From: Oscillospiraceae bacterium
GTDB lineage: Bacteria > Bacillota > Clostridia > Oscillospirales > Oscillospiraceae
DNA: 64,000 bases
Assembly (NCBI GenBank): GCA_910575505.1
Contig: CAJTFK010000009.1
Location: 62,001-126,000 of the forward strand
Direction of reading: 5' to 3'
Below, piece by piece: positions 8,918-16,216 of the stretch. The notes beneath the pieces are model-generated. The model was not told the DNA's origin and made no database searches. It saw only the letters and a program-made list of their open reading frames with translations. The stretch's first letter is position 1. Every line of letters begins with the position of its first letter. The translations under genes were made by a program, and so were the position numbers.

Positions 8918-9685
8918 TCAGCAGTCCACCAGGGCCATCTGGTCGTGGTGGAAGAACTGAGGCGTCAGTCCCATTTTCCACAGCTGGAAATGGGGCCGAA
9001 AGGGATTTTCCATATCCGGGTGCTCCGTCAGGGGCCATTGCAGACAGTAGGACAGAAAGTAGTCGTTGCTGATATGGTAGAGGGCCTCGTGGAACAGGCC
9101 CGCCAGCTCGCCGCAATTCCCCCGATACCGCAGGTCCGAGAACCAGTCGCCCACCTCGTCCCGTATCTGCAAGTCCGGCAGATAGGGCTTCCCGTGGATA
9201 TAGGCCTGATGGACCTTCTCCCGCATGTCCCGGGCCTCCTGGCCCGTCAGAAGCAGCACGCCCGCCCGGGGGCCCACCGGGGACGGCTCGTGAAACACCT
9301 CTTCATAGACCCGGCAGACGGCCCGGAGATAGCTCTTGGCGGTTTTCACGGCCTTCTCCCGGTCCTCCTTACTGAACCGCGCAAAAAAGTATCCAGCGTA
9401 AGCCGTCCGGCCGTTGGGCAGGCGGAGCTCGGCGGTGTCCCTGGCGGCCTCGTCGATCTCCAGAAGACCTTGCAGCAATTCCAGACCCGGTTCCCCGTAG
9501 AGGGCCAGAAGGGGCCGCAGATGCTCCAGATGCCCGCCCCGCAGCTCCTGTATCAGGAAGGGGGGCACGGCTTCCTCCTCCAGATGGTATTCATGCTCGG
9601 AGAAAATGTCCCACAGCACCGGGTCCGCCGCAATCAGGGGGACCCAGTCCTCCGGCAGGTATTCCCGGCATTCGTCCATGGTCAT
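8918..9685 (-). CDS. Uncharacterised 255-residue soluble protein
   Basis: I cannot assign a family. The sequence is acidic and aromatic-rich, with many Trp, Tyr and His residues (for example FHEALYHISNDYF) and no membrane segment or signal peptide. It ends in a Cys after HHDQMALVD. The 12-13 bp gaps on both sides place it firmly in the same transcript as the YwqG-like gene and the 213-residue gene. Its company suggests a cytoplasmic, possibly immunity-type protein; that is inference from context only. Confidence 0.7.
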   Translation of the reverse strand: MTMDECREYLPEDWVPLIAADPVLWDIFSEHEYHLEEEAVPPFLIQELRGGHLEHLRPLLALYGEPGLELLQGLLEIDEAARDTAELRLPNGRTAYAGYFFARFSKEDREKAVKTAKSYLRAVCRVYEEVFHEPSPVGPRAGVLLLTGQEARDMREKVHQAYIHGKPYLPDLQIRDEVGDWFSDLRYRGNCGELAGLFHEALYHISNDYFLSYCLQWPLTEHPDMENPFRPHFQLWKMGLTPQFFHHDQMALVDC

Positions 9686-9698
9686 AGAAGCGCCCTCC

Positions 9699-10676
9699 TC
9701 ATGTACAGGCCCACTGGCCCAGGACCCGGGAGAAGTCCCGGTTTCTCAGGTCCTCTGCCCGGATGACAAAGTTAAGGGTCCCGCCGTTGAGGGGAATGTC
9801 CATTTCTTCCAGCTCTGTTCCGATCTCCCCCGCCGGATAGGTATAGGGGTCGTCGTCCAGCTGGAAGAGAAGGGTGTCCCATTCTTCCAGGGGTTTGCCC
9901 ACCTCCTCGCCGTACTCCCGGGGATCGTCCTGATAGTACCGGGGATAGCCGCCGATTTTGCAGCCGCCATTCTGGATTTGACTACGGATCCGGTCCAGGG
10001 CCTCCCGCTCTTCGGGGGTTGAGCCCCGCAGGCGGTAGGGCATGAAGTCCTCCGGTTCAGCGTCTGGCATCCGGGCCTCCAGCGCGGCGGCAAAGAGAAC
10101 ATCAAAGCGGAATTCCTCGTGGTTGACGCCCTCGGTTTCCGCCGGCAGAAAGGCCATTTTCAGGGGCACGTCCGGACAGCGCCACAGCTCCGTCCGTCCC
10201 TCCTCAATGTCCTTCAGGTCGCACTTATGGGCGGGCCGGGGCATGTTGTTCTTACTGGCTTCCGCCCAGGGGACGGCCATTTTCGCCGCGCACTCCTCCA
10301 TGGTGACGCTCTCGTCCGGCTCCGGATACCAGGCAGTCTTCCAGTGACCCTGGACCGTCCCGTCCTCGCCCAGCAGACCAAAGCCCCCGTCCAGGTCCCA
10401 GTCCGGCAGGAAGAACTGCAAAATGCCCTGTTCCGGAAAGTCCTCCATAAGCGGCATCTGGGCAAAATTGATCTGGGCGCACAGCCAGAGCTGGTGTCCG
10501 TCTTCATCTGTGGGAATCTGCCCATCATGAGGCGTATAGGGTACGCCGCCCAGGTGGCTGTCTGTGATGCCGAAGGGCTTCCGGCTGAGATGGAGACGGC
10601 ACACAGGCCGCTGGCTCTCCGCCTGAATCTGGTTCACGATCTCCTGACAGAGCTGAATTTTTTCCATGCTGGTCAT
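9699..10676 (-). CDS. YwqG family protein (DUF1963)
   Basis: The start MTSMEKIQLC is chosen because AGGAGC lies just upstream (10681-10686). The body matches the DUF1963/YwqG pattern: LGGVPYTPHD near residue 45, LWLCAQINFAQMP, ILQFFLPDW, and the C-terminal LLFQLDDDP..YPAGE and GTLNFVIRAEDLRNRDFS. The family is cytoplasmic and often found among immunity proteins of polymorphic toxin systems, but no toxin is near. It is the first gene after the Ile-type T-box, 20 bp from its terminator. Confidence 0.82.
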   Translation of the reverse strand: MTSMEKIQLCQEIVNQIQAESQRPVCRLHLSRKPFGITDSHLGGVPYTPHDGQIPTDEDGHQLWLCAQINFAQMPLMEDFPEQGILQFFLPDWDLDGGFGLLGEDGTVQGHWKTAWYPEPDESVTMEECAAKMAVPWAEASKNNMPRPAHKCDLKDIEEGRTELWRCPDVPLKMAFLPAETEGVNHEEFRFDVLFAAALEARMPDAEPEDFMPYRLRGSTPEEREALDRIRSQIQNGGCKIGGYPRYYQDDPREYGEEVGKPLEEWDTLLFQLDDDPYTYPAGEIGTELEEMDIPLNGGTLNFVIRAEDLRNRDFSRVLGQWACT

Positions 10677-10696
10677 TTGTGCTCCTTTCTGGTGGC

Positions 10697-10980
10697 AAAA
10701 CAAAAGCCCCCGTCTCTCTCAAGAGACGGAGGGCCAAAAAACGCTCCGCGGTACCACTCTCGTTGCCGCCTCCTTCCGGAAAACGGCCCCTTACAGCCCG
10801 CCGGTACGGGCCGGCGGAGTAACGCCCGCCGCACGTCCTTGCCTACTCGCATCGTCTTTCAGCAGGAGGCTCCAAGGGGATATTCACCGCTCCGTCCCCG
10901 CCGCCTCGCACCGTACCGGCGGCTCTCTGAGGGGGAACGCAAGGGCTACTCGTCCTTATCCACGCCAAAGTCTTCGATTG
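10697..10980 (-). ncRNA. T-box riboswitch leader, isoleucine specifier likely, with terminator
   Basis: On the minus strand the conserved T-box element AGTGGTACCGCGG is at 10746-10758. The stem I features are an AGAGAG bulge (10923-10928), a GGTGCGAG distal loop (10905-10912) and a specifier region GTGAATATCC in which ATC, an Ile codon, lies at 10879-10881. A terminator of about 12 bp (10701-10734) followed by TTTTGTTTT comes last. Uncharged tRNA-Ile should pair with the specifier and antiterminator and allow read-through. The downstream unit ends in ileS 2.8 kb away, which fits the specifier. Confidence 0.9.
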
Positions 10981-10986
10981 TCCACT

Positions 10987-11014
10987 ATGATATCACGATT
11001 TTCCCGTTTGTCAA
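10987..11014 (-). promoter_or_regulatory. Promoter of the T-box/ileS unit
   Basis: A consensus TTGACA (11009-11014) and TATCAT (10987-10992) are separated by 16 bp on the minus strand, placing the transcript start at the 5' end of the T-box leader. Confidence 0.8.
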
Positions 11015-11067
11015 CTGGGAAAATGTCTGAACTTGCGATGTTTCCGCCTGACCGCCAGGGCGGTTTT

Positions 11068-11241
11068 CTACTGATAGCGGTAGCGCTGGGCGGTGTAGCG
11101 GTCAATACAGCTCTGAAACAGCTCCCGGCTGTAAAACTCCAGCAGCTGGCCTCCAGGAATCTCGTGAAAGGAGACCACCCGCCGTTCTGTATCCACCCAA
11201 ATCCGCCAGCTCTCAGCCGGTTTTTTCTTTTTCTTTGCCAC
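11068..11241 (-). CDS. Small basic hypothetical protein (57 aa)
   Basis: A GTG start with GGAGG eight bases upstream gives MAKKKKKPAES and 57 residues ending RYTAQRYRYQ. The interior, WRIWVDTERRVVSFHEIPGG, looks folded rather than random. No family is recognised. It has its own promoter (11274-11302) and is divergent from an XRE regulator gene, with two dyads between them, so it may be the regulator's target. Confidence 0.6.
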   Translation of the reverse strand: MAKKKKKPAESWRIWVDTERRVVSFHEIPGGQLLEFYSRELFQSCIDRYTAQRYRYQ

Positions 11242-11273
11242 GCCGCCGCCTCCGTCAAACAAGTCTTTTTCCC

Positions 11274-11302
11274 ATTCTATGCGATTTTCGTATAAAAATC
11301 AA
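11274..11302 (-). promoter_or_regulatory. Promoter of the 57-aa gene
   Basis: TTGATT (11297-11302) and TAGAAT (11274-11279) with a 17-bp spacer on the minus strand. One of two ATGCGA-type dyads covers the spacer. Confidence 0.65.
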
Positions 11303-11318
11303 TATGCAATTTTCGCAT
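11279..11318. promoter_or_regulatory. Two dyad operators between divergent genes
   Basis: Near-palindromes ATGCGATTTTCGTAT (11279-11293) and ATGCAATTTTCGCAT (11304-11318) share the pattern ATGCgA-TTT-TCGcAT, with centres 25 bp apart. They overlap the minus-strand promoter and precede the XRE gene, as expected for operators of a small Cro/CI-type repressor. Confidence 0.55.
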
Positions 11319-11374
11319 ATCCTAATATAGGAAGGAAAAACCGCCGGGCCCGGCGGACGAAGGGGGGAACGGCG

Positions 11375-11590
11375 ATGTACCGGCGGCTGCGGGACCTGCG
11401 GGAGGACCGGGATCTGCCTCAGCGGAGTCTGGCGGAGCTGCTCCATGTCTCCCAGGCCACCTATTCCCGCTATGAGAGCGGCGGGCTGGACGTGCCCAGC
11501 GGGGCGCTGATTGCCCTAGCCCTGTTTTACGGCACCAGCATCGACTATCTGGTGGGGCTGACTGATGAGGCGGAACCCTATCAGAGATGA
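11375..11590 (+). CDS. Helix-turn-helix XRE family regulator
   Basis: The 71-residue protein starting MYRRLRDLREDRDLPQRSLA is a minimal Cro/CI-type HTH: QRSLAELLHVSQATYSRYES is the recognition unit, and DVPSGALIALALFYGTSIDYLVGLTDE is the usual C-terminal half. AGGGGGG precedes the ATG at 11375; an upstream in-frame ATG at 11279 lies in the operators and is unlikely. It probably represses itself and the divergent 57-aa gene through the dyads at 11279-11318. Confidence 0.88.
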   Translation: MYRRLRDLREDRDLPQRSLAELLHVSQATYSRYESGGLDVPSGALIALALFYGTSIDYLVGLTDEAEPYQR

Positions 11591-11667
11591 GAGTGGAGAG
11601 TTGAGAGTGGAGAGTTGAGAGTGGAGAGTTGAGAGTGGAGAGTGGAGAGTCGAGAGACGGGAGTTGA
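11587..11667 (+). repeat. Purine-rich GAGAGTTGAGAGTG tandem repeat
   Basis: Directly after the XRE gene, units of GAGAGTGGAGAGTT and close variants recur about five times. Related tracts occur near 2890, 21220-21340, 46262-46319 and 57705, all intergenic or at gene ends, so this is a dispersed repeat family. Confidence 0.8.
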
Positions 11668-11672
11668 GAACG

Positions 11673-11710
11673 AAAAAACGGCGGGCCGCAGTGGAGCGGC
11701 CGCCGTTTTT
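11673..11710. terminator. Bidirectional terminator between XRE gene and rubrerythrin
   Basis: AAAAAACGGCGG pairs with CCGCCGTTTTT, with inner GCC/GGC pairs, giving a long stem flanked by A and T runs on both strands. It can end both converging units. Confidence 0.85.
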
Positions 11711-11715
11711 GACTG

Positions 11716-12327
11716 TCAGGCGCGTTTCAGGACGCTGCCGCCGTAGGGCGCCATCTCCAGGCGGATGAAAAAGCCCTGGTCGTGGGAGCAGACGGGACAG
11801 GTTTTGGGGGCCTGGAGTCCCTCGTGGATATGGCCGCAGTTCAGGCACATCCAGCCGCACTTTGTGTCGGAGACGAAGAGCTTCCCCGCCTCCAGCAGGT
11901 CCGCCAGATGGCCGAAGCGGTTTCCGTGGGCCTCCTCGATTTTGGCAATCTGCTGGAAGGAGGCGGCCACCTCCGGGAAGCCCTCCTTCTGGGCCGCGGC
12001 GGCGAAAGTGGGATAAACCGGGTCGTGTTCCTCATACTCGTTGTGCTGGGCCCGGCGGAGGAGCTCGGCGACATTGTTGGTGAGGTCCACGGGATAGCCG
12101 CCGTCAATCTGGACGGTCTCCCCTGCCAGGGCCTTCATGTGGTTGTAGAAGATTTCGGCATGCTCTTTTTCCTGGTTGGCGGTAAAGGTAAATACCGCTT
12201 CCAGGACGTGAAGCTGCTGCTTCTGGCAGAGGCTGGCGGCGAAGGTGTAGCGGTTCCGGGCCTGGCTCTCGCCGGCAAAGGAGCGCATCAGGTTCTGGAG
12301 AGTTTCGCTGTTTTTCAAACTGGACAT
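11716..12327 (-). CDS. rbr: Rubrerythrin
   Basis: Rubrerythrin is a cytoplasmic peroxide-reducing diiron protein of anaerobes. The start MSSLKNSETLQ has AGGAGG upstream (12336-12341). The ferritin-like domain shows AGESQARNRY, ANQEKEHAEIF, AQHNEYEEHD and IAKIEEAHGNRF with its Glu and His ligands; the C-terminal rubredoxin knuckle has CLNCG and CPVCS. Length is 203 residues, normal for the family. It is monocistronic by position. An in-frame extension upstream to 12492 lacks a ribosome site and was not used. Confidence 0.95.
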   Translation of the reverse strand: MSSLKNSETLQNLMRSFAGESQARNRYTFAASLCQKQQLHVLEAVFTFTANQEKEHAEIFYNHMKALAGETVQIDGGYPVDLTNNVAELLRRAQHNEYEEHDPVYPTFAAAAQKEGFPEVAASFQQIAKIEEAHGNRFGHLADLLEAGKLFVSDTKCGWMCLNCGHIHEGLQAPKTCPVCSHDQGFFIRLEMAPYGGSVLKRA

Positions 12328-12420
12328 ATGGATGGCCTCCTGTTGATTGATACAGGAAGTTTTCTCCGAACGGCCGGAATTATTCACGAAACCTGCTGTT
12401 CTGCGGGAGGATAGGGCGGT

Positions 12421-12478
12421 CTTTACGCCTGACCCCGCGGGAACGCCTGTAGGGGCGGGCCTCTGCGCCCGCCCGTTC
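12421..12478 (+). repeat. GC-rich interspersed palindromic repeat, copy 1
   Basis: The segment with TTACGCCTG, AACGCCTGT and a GGGGCGGGCCTCTG/CGCCCGCCC hairpin recurs in inverted orientation at 31098-31160. It lies upstream of rubrerythrin and encodes nothing. Confidence 0.7.
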
Positions 12479-12546
12479 TTCCGATGGCGCAAGGCTTCCC
12501 GAAGACGGGCCGGGACAGAGCCCGGCCCCTGCTGATGTATGGCATT

Positions 12547-12792
12547 TTAATGCTCCTCTGATAAAAGTTGAACGGATTTGGAGCGGGGATAAGGCCGGGG
12601 GTCATCGGTCAGGCCCGCCAGATAATCCATGCTGGTGTCCAATGCCAAGGCAATCCGGCGGCATTGTTCAAAGCTCATATTCCGTTTACCTGTTTCCAGC
12701 TTGGAATAATCACTTTGGTCAATTCCTGTCAGCATCTGCATTTTAACTTGGGTATAGCCTTTGCGTTTTCTGATTGTTCTCAACGTAGTCAT
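12547..12792 (-). CDS. Helix-turn-helix XRE family regulator
   Basis: The 81-residue protein MTTLRTIRKRKGYTQVKMQM carries a standard HTH: GYTQVKMQMLTGIDQSDYSK then a helix 4-5 region NMSFEQCRRIALALDTSMDYL. The start at 12792 is taken at the first Met of the domain; GGTGAT is a weak ribosome site. It is divergent from the small gene at 12876. A TGACCTAT direct repeat (12821-12828 and 12846-12853) in between could be its operator. Confidence 0.85.
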   Translation of the reverse strand: MTTLRTIRKRKGYTQVKMQMLTGIDQSDYSKLETGKRNMSFEQCRRIALALDTSMDYLAGLTDDPRPYPRSKSVQLLSEEH

Positions 12793-12875
12793 ACCTATCA
12801 CCGCTAAAATTATGCCCAATTGACCTATTTATTTTAGGGCGAATCTGACCTATGATGGTATAGGAGGTGATGAGC

Positions 12876-13064
12876 ATGACCACTGAGCAGGATTACAAAA
12901 CAGCTTACGAAACACTTTCACGGGCACTGGCAGAGGCCGCGCAGATTTTGGCAGCCGCACGGATTCGCACATTGGCGGGTTTGTATATGAGAGACGGGAA
13001 GGAGCTGGATGAAGCCGATCAGGAATTGATGGACTTGATTGCGCAGATGTGCAGAGATGAATAA
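12876..13064 (+). CDS. Small hypothetical protein (62 aa)
   Basis: ATG at 12876 has a strong AGGAGG 8 bases upstream; the protein starts MTTEQDYKTAYETLSRALAE. It is helical and acidic, with no known family. Divergence from the XRE gene at 12547-12792 suggests joint control. In-frame starts further upstream fall in the ribosome site. Confidence 0.6.
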   Translation: MTTEQDYKTAYETLSRALAEAAQILAAARIRTLAGLYMRDGKELDEADQELMDLIAQMCRDE

Positions 13065-13160
13065 AAGAAGCGGTCCGGCAGAAATCTGCCGGGCCTCAGC
13101 TTGTCAAAAAACAGCACATGTAAAAGCATCGGAAAGGAAGATAGCTACGAAAGGAACCCA

Positions 13161-13224
13161 GGAGAACATTTGTCAAGGGGGATTTCACCCAAAAGATGAA
13201 ATCTCCCCGATAAACCGGAAGCTG
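13161..13224 (-). repeat. 3'-end hairpin repeat, copy 1
   Basis: Read on the minus strand, CTTCCGGTTT is followed by a GGGG-GATTTCA/TGAAATC-CCCC hairpin and TTGACAAATGTTCTC. The same block follows the SMI1-like gene at 39748-39813. Both copies sit in the sense orientation just after a stop codon, so they may serve as 3' ends or mark a shared mobile origin. Confidence 0.65.
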
Positions 13225-13243
13225 TCTTGTACATCTGTTAGAG

Positions 13244-13444
13244 TTACAGCTGCTTTCTGAATGTAATTACAAATCCCCCTTTAATCTGTACGGATGTCGC
13301 CATGTAATCGTATGTCACAAGTTCCCATCCATCAGCCGCCCTTTCGTTGAGTAACTGGTCTAATACTGCTATATCGTTTGCGTCTGCTTTGTCGGAAAAC
13401 CACTTGGTTCCGACCATCAAAATTTCTGTTTTGTAAGTGTACAT
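13244..13444 (-). CDS. DUF4177 domain protein
   Basis: The 66-residue protein MYTYKTEILMVGTKWFSDKA ends GGFVITFRKQL; the ERAADGWELVTYDY segment is the hallmark of DUF4177, a small family of unknown function often found on mobile elements. TAGGAGG lies upstream, and a near-consensus promoter is at 13516-13544. The local base composition is more AT-rich than the surroundings, which is consistent with acquisition. Confidence 0.85.
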   Translation of the reverse strand: MYTYKTEILMVGTKWFSDKADANDIAVLDQLLNERAADGWELVTYDYMATSVQIKGGFVITFRKQL

Positions 13445-13515
13445 GATTTATTTCCTCCTATTATTAATCATAGTTTCAAAATACAGATTCCGATTTTTCG
13501 AATTGGCACTAGCCT

Positions 13516-13544
13516 AGTATACCAGCAGGGTAAGCACTTTTCAA
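13516..13544 (-). promoter_or_regulatory. Strong promoter of the DUF4177 gene
   Basis: TTGAAA (13539-13544), a 17-bp spacer and TATACT (13516-13521) on the minus strand, about 70 bp from the ATG. Confidence 0.8.
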
Positions 13545-13940
13545 TCCTCTTTTATAGAAGATGGCCGATGGTCCCCAAGCCCCTAGTGCATCGGCGAAGC
13601 TCTGCCCGATGCAAAAGCCGCCGTTGGCGTCTGCTGGTATATACTGGCAGGGAAGGACACCCCTTGGCGGAGCCGCCCCCGGAGGGCGCACGGCTGCCGT
13701 CAGGCAGTACCACCATCGCGCCCTGGCAGTTGGTGGTTCAGTGCGCTCTTAGCATAGGGCTTATAAAAACGGAGCGCCTAGGTCATCCCTGGACGCTTCC
13801 GCTTCGGTTCCTTCCTGCTGGTCGATCACCAGCTTTCTGGTCTGTGCCATTTTGCCACAAATGAACCGTCAGCCAATGTGTATTTGGATGGTAAAACCAC
13901 CCTTTACACAATACATCTCATCAGGGGTTCCTTTCGTTTT
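13545..13940. other. Gene-free region, possible mobile-element scar
   Basis: No convincing gene is present. The composition differs from the flanks, and short inverted repeats occur: GTATACCAGCAG at 13517-13528 against CTGCTGGTATA near 13632, GGCGGAGCCGCC near 13675, and GCTGCC/GGCAG near 13690-13710. On the minus strand a 29-codon frame beginning MAQTRKLVIDQQEG is seen near 13850 without a ribosome site. The layout recalls oriT/mobilisation remnants of integrative elements; this is inference. Confidence 0.35.
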
Positions 13941-13947
13941 CAATCAA

Positions 13948-14017
13948 AAGTTTTCAGAACTTCCCACGGGTTCTGAAAACTTGCTCAGGCTGTCGAAAAT
14001 ATTTTTTCGACAGCCTG
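13948..14017. repeat. Two adjacent perfect hairpins downstream of metG
   Basis: Stem 1 is 13 bp (AAGTTTTCAGAAC/GTTCTGAAAACTT, 13948-13982). Stem 2 is 14 bp (CAGGCTGTCGAAAA/TTTTCGACAGCCTG, 13986-14017). Read on the minus strand they follow metG, and stem 1 ends in ACTTTTG, so they may terminate metG. Stem 2 looks like a dispersed palindrome. Confidence 0.6.
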
Positions 14018-14088
14018 CGGCCCAGCAGAAATGTGCCGGGCCTTTGCCTGTTCAGTTTTCCGGTTTTGTGGATTCCCGGCCTTGCGCG

Positions 14089-16056
14089 TCAGCACATCTT
14101 CGCGCCGGCGGGGATGGCGTCGTCCACTATCAGCAGGTGGAGGCATTCCTCCCCCTTCTCCTTGTGGACGGCGGAAATCAGCATGCCGTTGCTCTCCAGA
14201 CCCATCATCTTCCGGGGGGGCAGGTTCACAATGGCTACCAGGGTCTTGCCCACTAACGTCTCCGGCTCATACCACTTGCGGATGCCGGAGAGAATCTGCC
14301 GGTCCGTGCCGGTGCCGTCGTCCAGGGTGAAGCGCAGCAGCTTGTCGCTCTTCTTCACCGCCTCGCAGGCTTTAACCTTCACTGCCCGGAAATCGGACTT
14401 ACAGAAGGTGTCGAAGTCCACCTTTTCCGGATTCTGAGGCTCCAGCTCTACCCCGGACTCCGCCTGACGGGCGGCCTCCACGGCGGCCTCCAGCTCCTCC
14501 AGAGCCTTGTCCATGTCCACCCGGGGGAAGAGGTTTTCACCCTTGGTGACGGACACGTCCCCGTCCAGAGCGGCCCACATGGCGGCGCTGAGCCAGGTGC
14601 GGCAGTTCTCCTCCGCGCCGATCTGGGCGAAGAGCTTGTCCATGCGCTCGGGCATAAAGGGAATCAGCAGGATGCCGCAGATGCGGGTGGCCTCCAGCAG
14701 GTGGTACAGGACGCTGGCAAGACGGGGGCCGTTGGCCTCCATGTCCTTGGCCAGGGCCCAGGGCATATTCTCGTCGATATATTTGTTGGCCCGCTGGATG
14801 ACCTTGAAGATCTCCTCCAGAGCCTTGTGAGGGGCGTAGTGCTCCATAGCGTCCTCATACTTCTCCCGGAGGCCCAGCACCAGGGACACCAGCTCGTCGT
14901 CCTTCTCCTTGTCATAGCTCCGGGCCGTGGGCAGGGTGCCGCCGAAATACTTGACCGCCATGGCGGTGGTGCGGCTGACCAGATTGCCCAGGTCGTTGGC
15001 AAGGTCGGTGTTGATGGTCTGAATCAGAAGCTCGTTGGAGAAGTTGCCGTCGGAGCCGAAGGGGAAGGTCCGCATGAGGAAGAAGCGCAGGGCGTCCACG
15101 CCGAACTGCTCCGCCAGGATATAGGGGTCCACCACGTTGCCCTTGGATTTGGACATCTTGCCGCCGTCCAGCAGCAGCCAGCCGTGGCCGAAGCACTTCT
15201 TGGGCACCGGCTCCCCCAGGCTCATCAGCATGGCGGGCCAGATGATGGAGTGGAAGCGCACAATCTCCTTGCCCACGATGTTGACCCCGGGCCACCAGCC
15301 CTTGTCATAGTCGTCATACCGGTCGTTTCCATAGCCCAGGGCGGTGATATAGTTGGAAAGGGCGTCCACCCAGACGTAGACCACGTGGCCGGGGTCGAAG
15401 TCCACCGGTACGCCCCAGGAGAAGCTGGTCCGGGAGACGCAGAGGTCCTCCAGGCCGGGGTCGATGAAGTTTTTCACCATCTCGTGGACCCGGCTCCGGG
15501 GCTCCAGGAAATCGGTGTTCTCCAGCAGGTCCCGGATTTTATCGGCATACTTGCTCAGGCGGAAGAAATAGGCCTCCTCTTCGGCGTCCTTGACGGGGCG
15601 GCCGCAGTCGGGACAGCAGCCGTCCTTCAGCTGGCTTTCCGTCCAGAAGGACTCGCAGGGGGTGCAGTATTTGCCCTTGTAGGCCCCTTTGTAGATGTCT
15701 CCGTTTTCGTGCATTTTCCGGAAAATATACTGGATGGCTTTGACATGGTAGTCGTCGGTGGTGCGGATGAACCGGTCGTTGGAAATATTCATCAGCTTCC
15801 ACAGGTCCCGAACGCCCCGGGGGCCCTCCACGATGCGGTCCACGAATTCCTGGGGGGTGACGCCGGCCTCCTTGGCCTTCTCCTCGATTTTCTGGCCGTG
15901 CTCGTCGGTGCCGGTGAGGAACATGACGTCCTCCCCCAGCAGGCGGTGATAGCGGGCCAGCACGTCGGTGGCTACGGTGCAGTAGGTGTGGCCGATGTGG
16001 AGCTTGTCCGAGGGATAATAAATGGGTGTGGTGACATAGAATTTCTTGTTGTCCAT
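14089..16056 (-). CDS. metG: Methionine--tRNA ligase
   Basis: MetG charges tRNA-Met. The start MDNKKFYVTTPIYYPSDKLH has AAAGGAG upstream and puts the HIGH-type motif (HIGHTY) near residue 23. The single zinc knuckle has CTPC and CPDC, and the catalytic loop is KMSKSKGNV. The C-terminus carries an EMAP/Trbp111 tRNA-binding domain starting DFRAVKVKACEAVKKSDKLL, so this is the long 655-residue form. An in-frame run upstream to 16290 crosses the promoter and is not coding. Confidence 0.96.
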   Translation of the reverse strand: MDNKKFYVTTPIYYPSDKLHIGHTYCTVATDVLARYHRLLGEDVMFLTGTDEHGQKIEEKAKEAGVTPQEFVDRIVEGPRGVRDLWKLMNISNDRFIRTTDDYHVKAIQYIFRKMHENGDIYKGAYKGKYCTPCESFWTESQLKDGCCPDCGRPVKDAEEEAYFFRLSKYADKIRDLLENTDFLEPRSRVHEMVKNFIDPGLEDLCVSRTSFSWGVPVDFDPGHVVYVWVDALSNYITALGYGNDRYDDYDKGWWPGVNIVGKEIVRFHSIIWPAMLMSLGEPVPKKCFGHGWLLLDGGKMSKSKGNVVDPYILAEQFGVDALRFFLMRTFPFGSDGNFSNELLIQTINTDLANDLGNLVSRTTAMAVKYFGGTLPTARSYDKEKDDELVSLVLGLREKYEDAMEHYAPHKALEEIFKVIQRANKYIDENMPWALAKDMEANGPRLASVLYHLLEATRICGILLIPFMPERMDKLFAQIGAEENCRTWLSAAMWAALDGDVSVTKGENLFPRVDMDKALEELEAAVEAARQAESGVELEPQNPEKVDFDTFCKSDFRAVKVKACEAVKKSDKLLRFTLDDGTGTDRQILSGIRKWYEPETLVGKTLVAIVNLPPRKMMGLESNGMLISAVHKEKGEECLHLLIVDDAIPAGAKMC

Positions 16057-16128
16057 GGCGGGTGTTCTCCTTTGGGCGGCGGCCCCGAATGGAAGGGCGC
16101 CGGAATTTGAAACTGGCGTAACGACACC

Positions 16129-16156
16129 ATTATACCGCAAGATCTGGAAAAGACAA
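16129..16156 (-). promoter_or_regulatory. Promoter of metG
   Basis: TTGTCT (16151-16156) and TATAAT (16129-16134), 16-bp spacer, minus strand, 73 bp before the ATG. Confidence 0.65.
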
Positions 16157-16216
16157 GAGGAAAAGCGGCTGAGGGCGCGGCCTTCCGCGTTTTTCATCCG
16201 GCGGCAGGCCTCCGCG

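Noticed and set aside
10446-10737. Small minus-strand frames over the T-box terminator
   Set aside because: They overlap the riboswitch and the YwqG-like gene in other frames and have no ribosome site.
11587-11667. Tandem repeats considered as a CRISPR array
   Set aside because: Units are about 14 bp, contiguous and without unique spacers, and no cas gene is near.
12328-12420. PerR box upstream of rubrerythrin
   Set aside because: No TTATAATNATTATAA-like sequence could be found.
12821-12853. TGACCTAT direct repeat as a phased operator
   Set aside because: Only two 8-bp copies; suggestive but too short to list as a site of its own.
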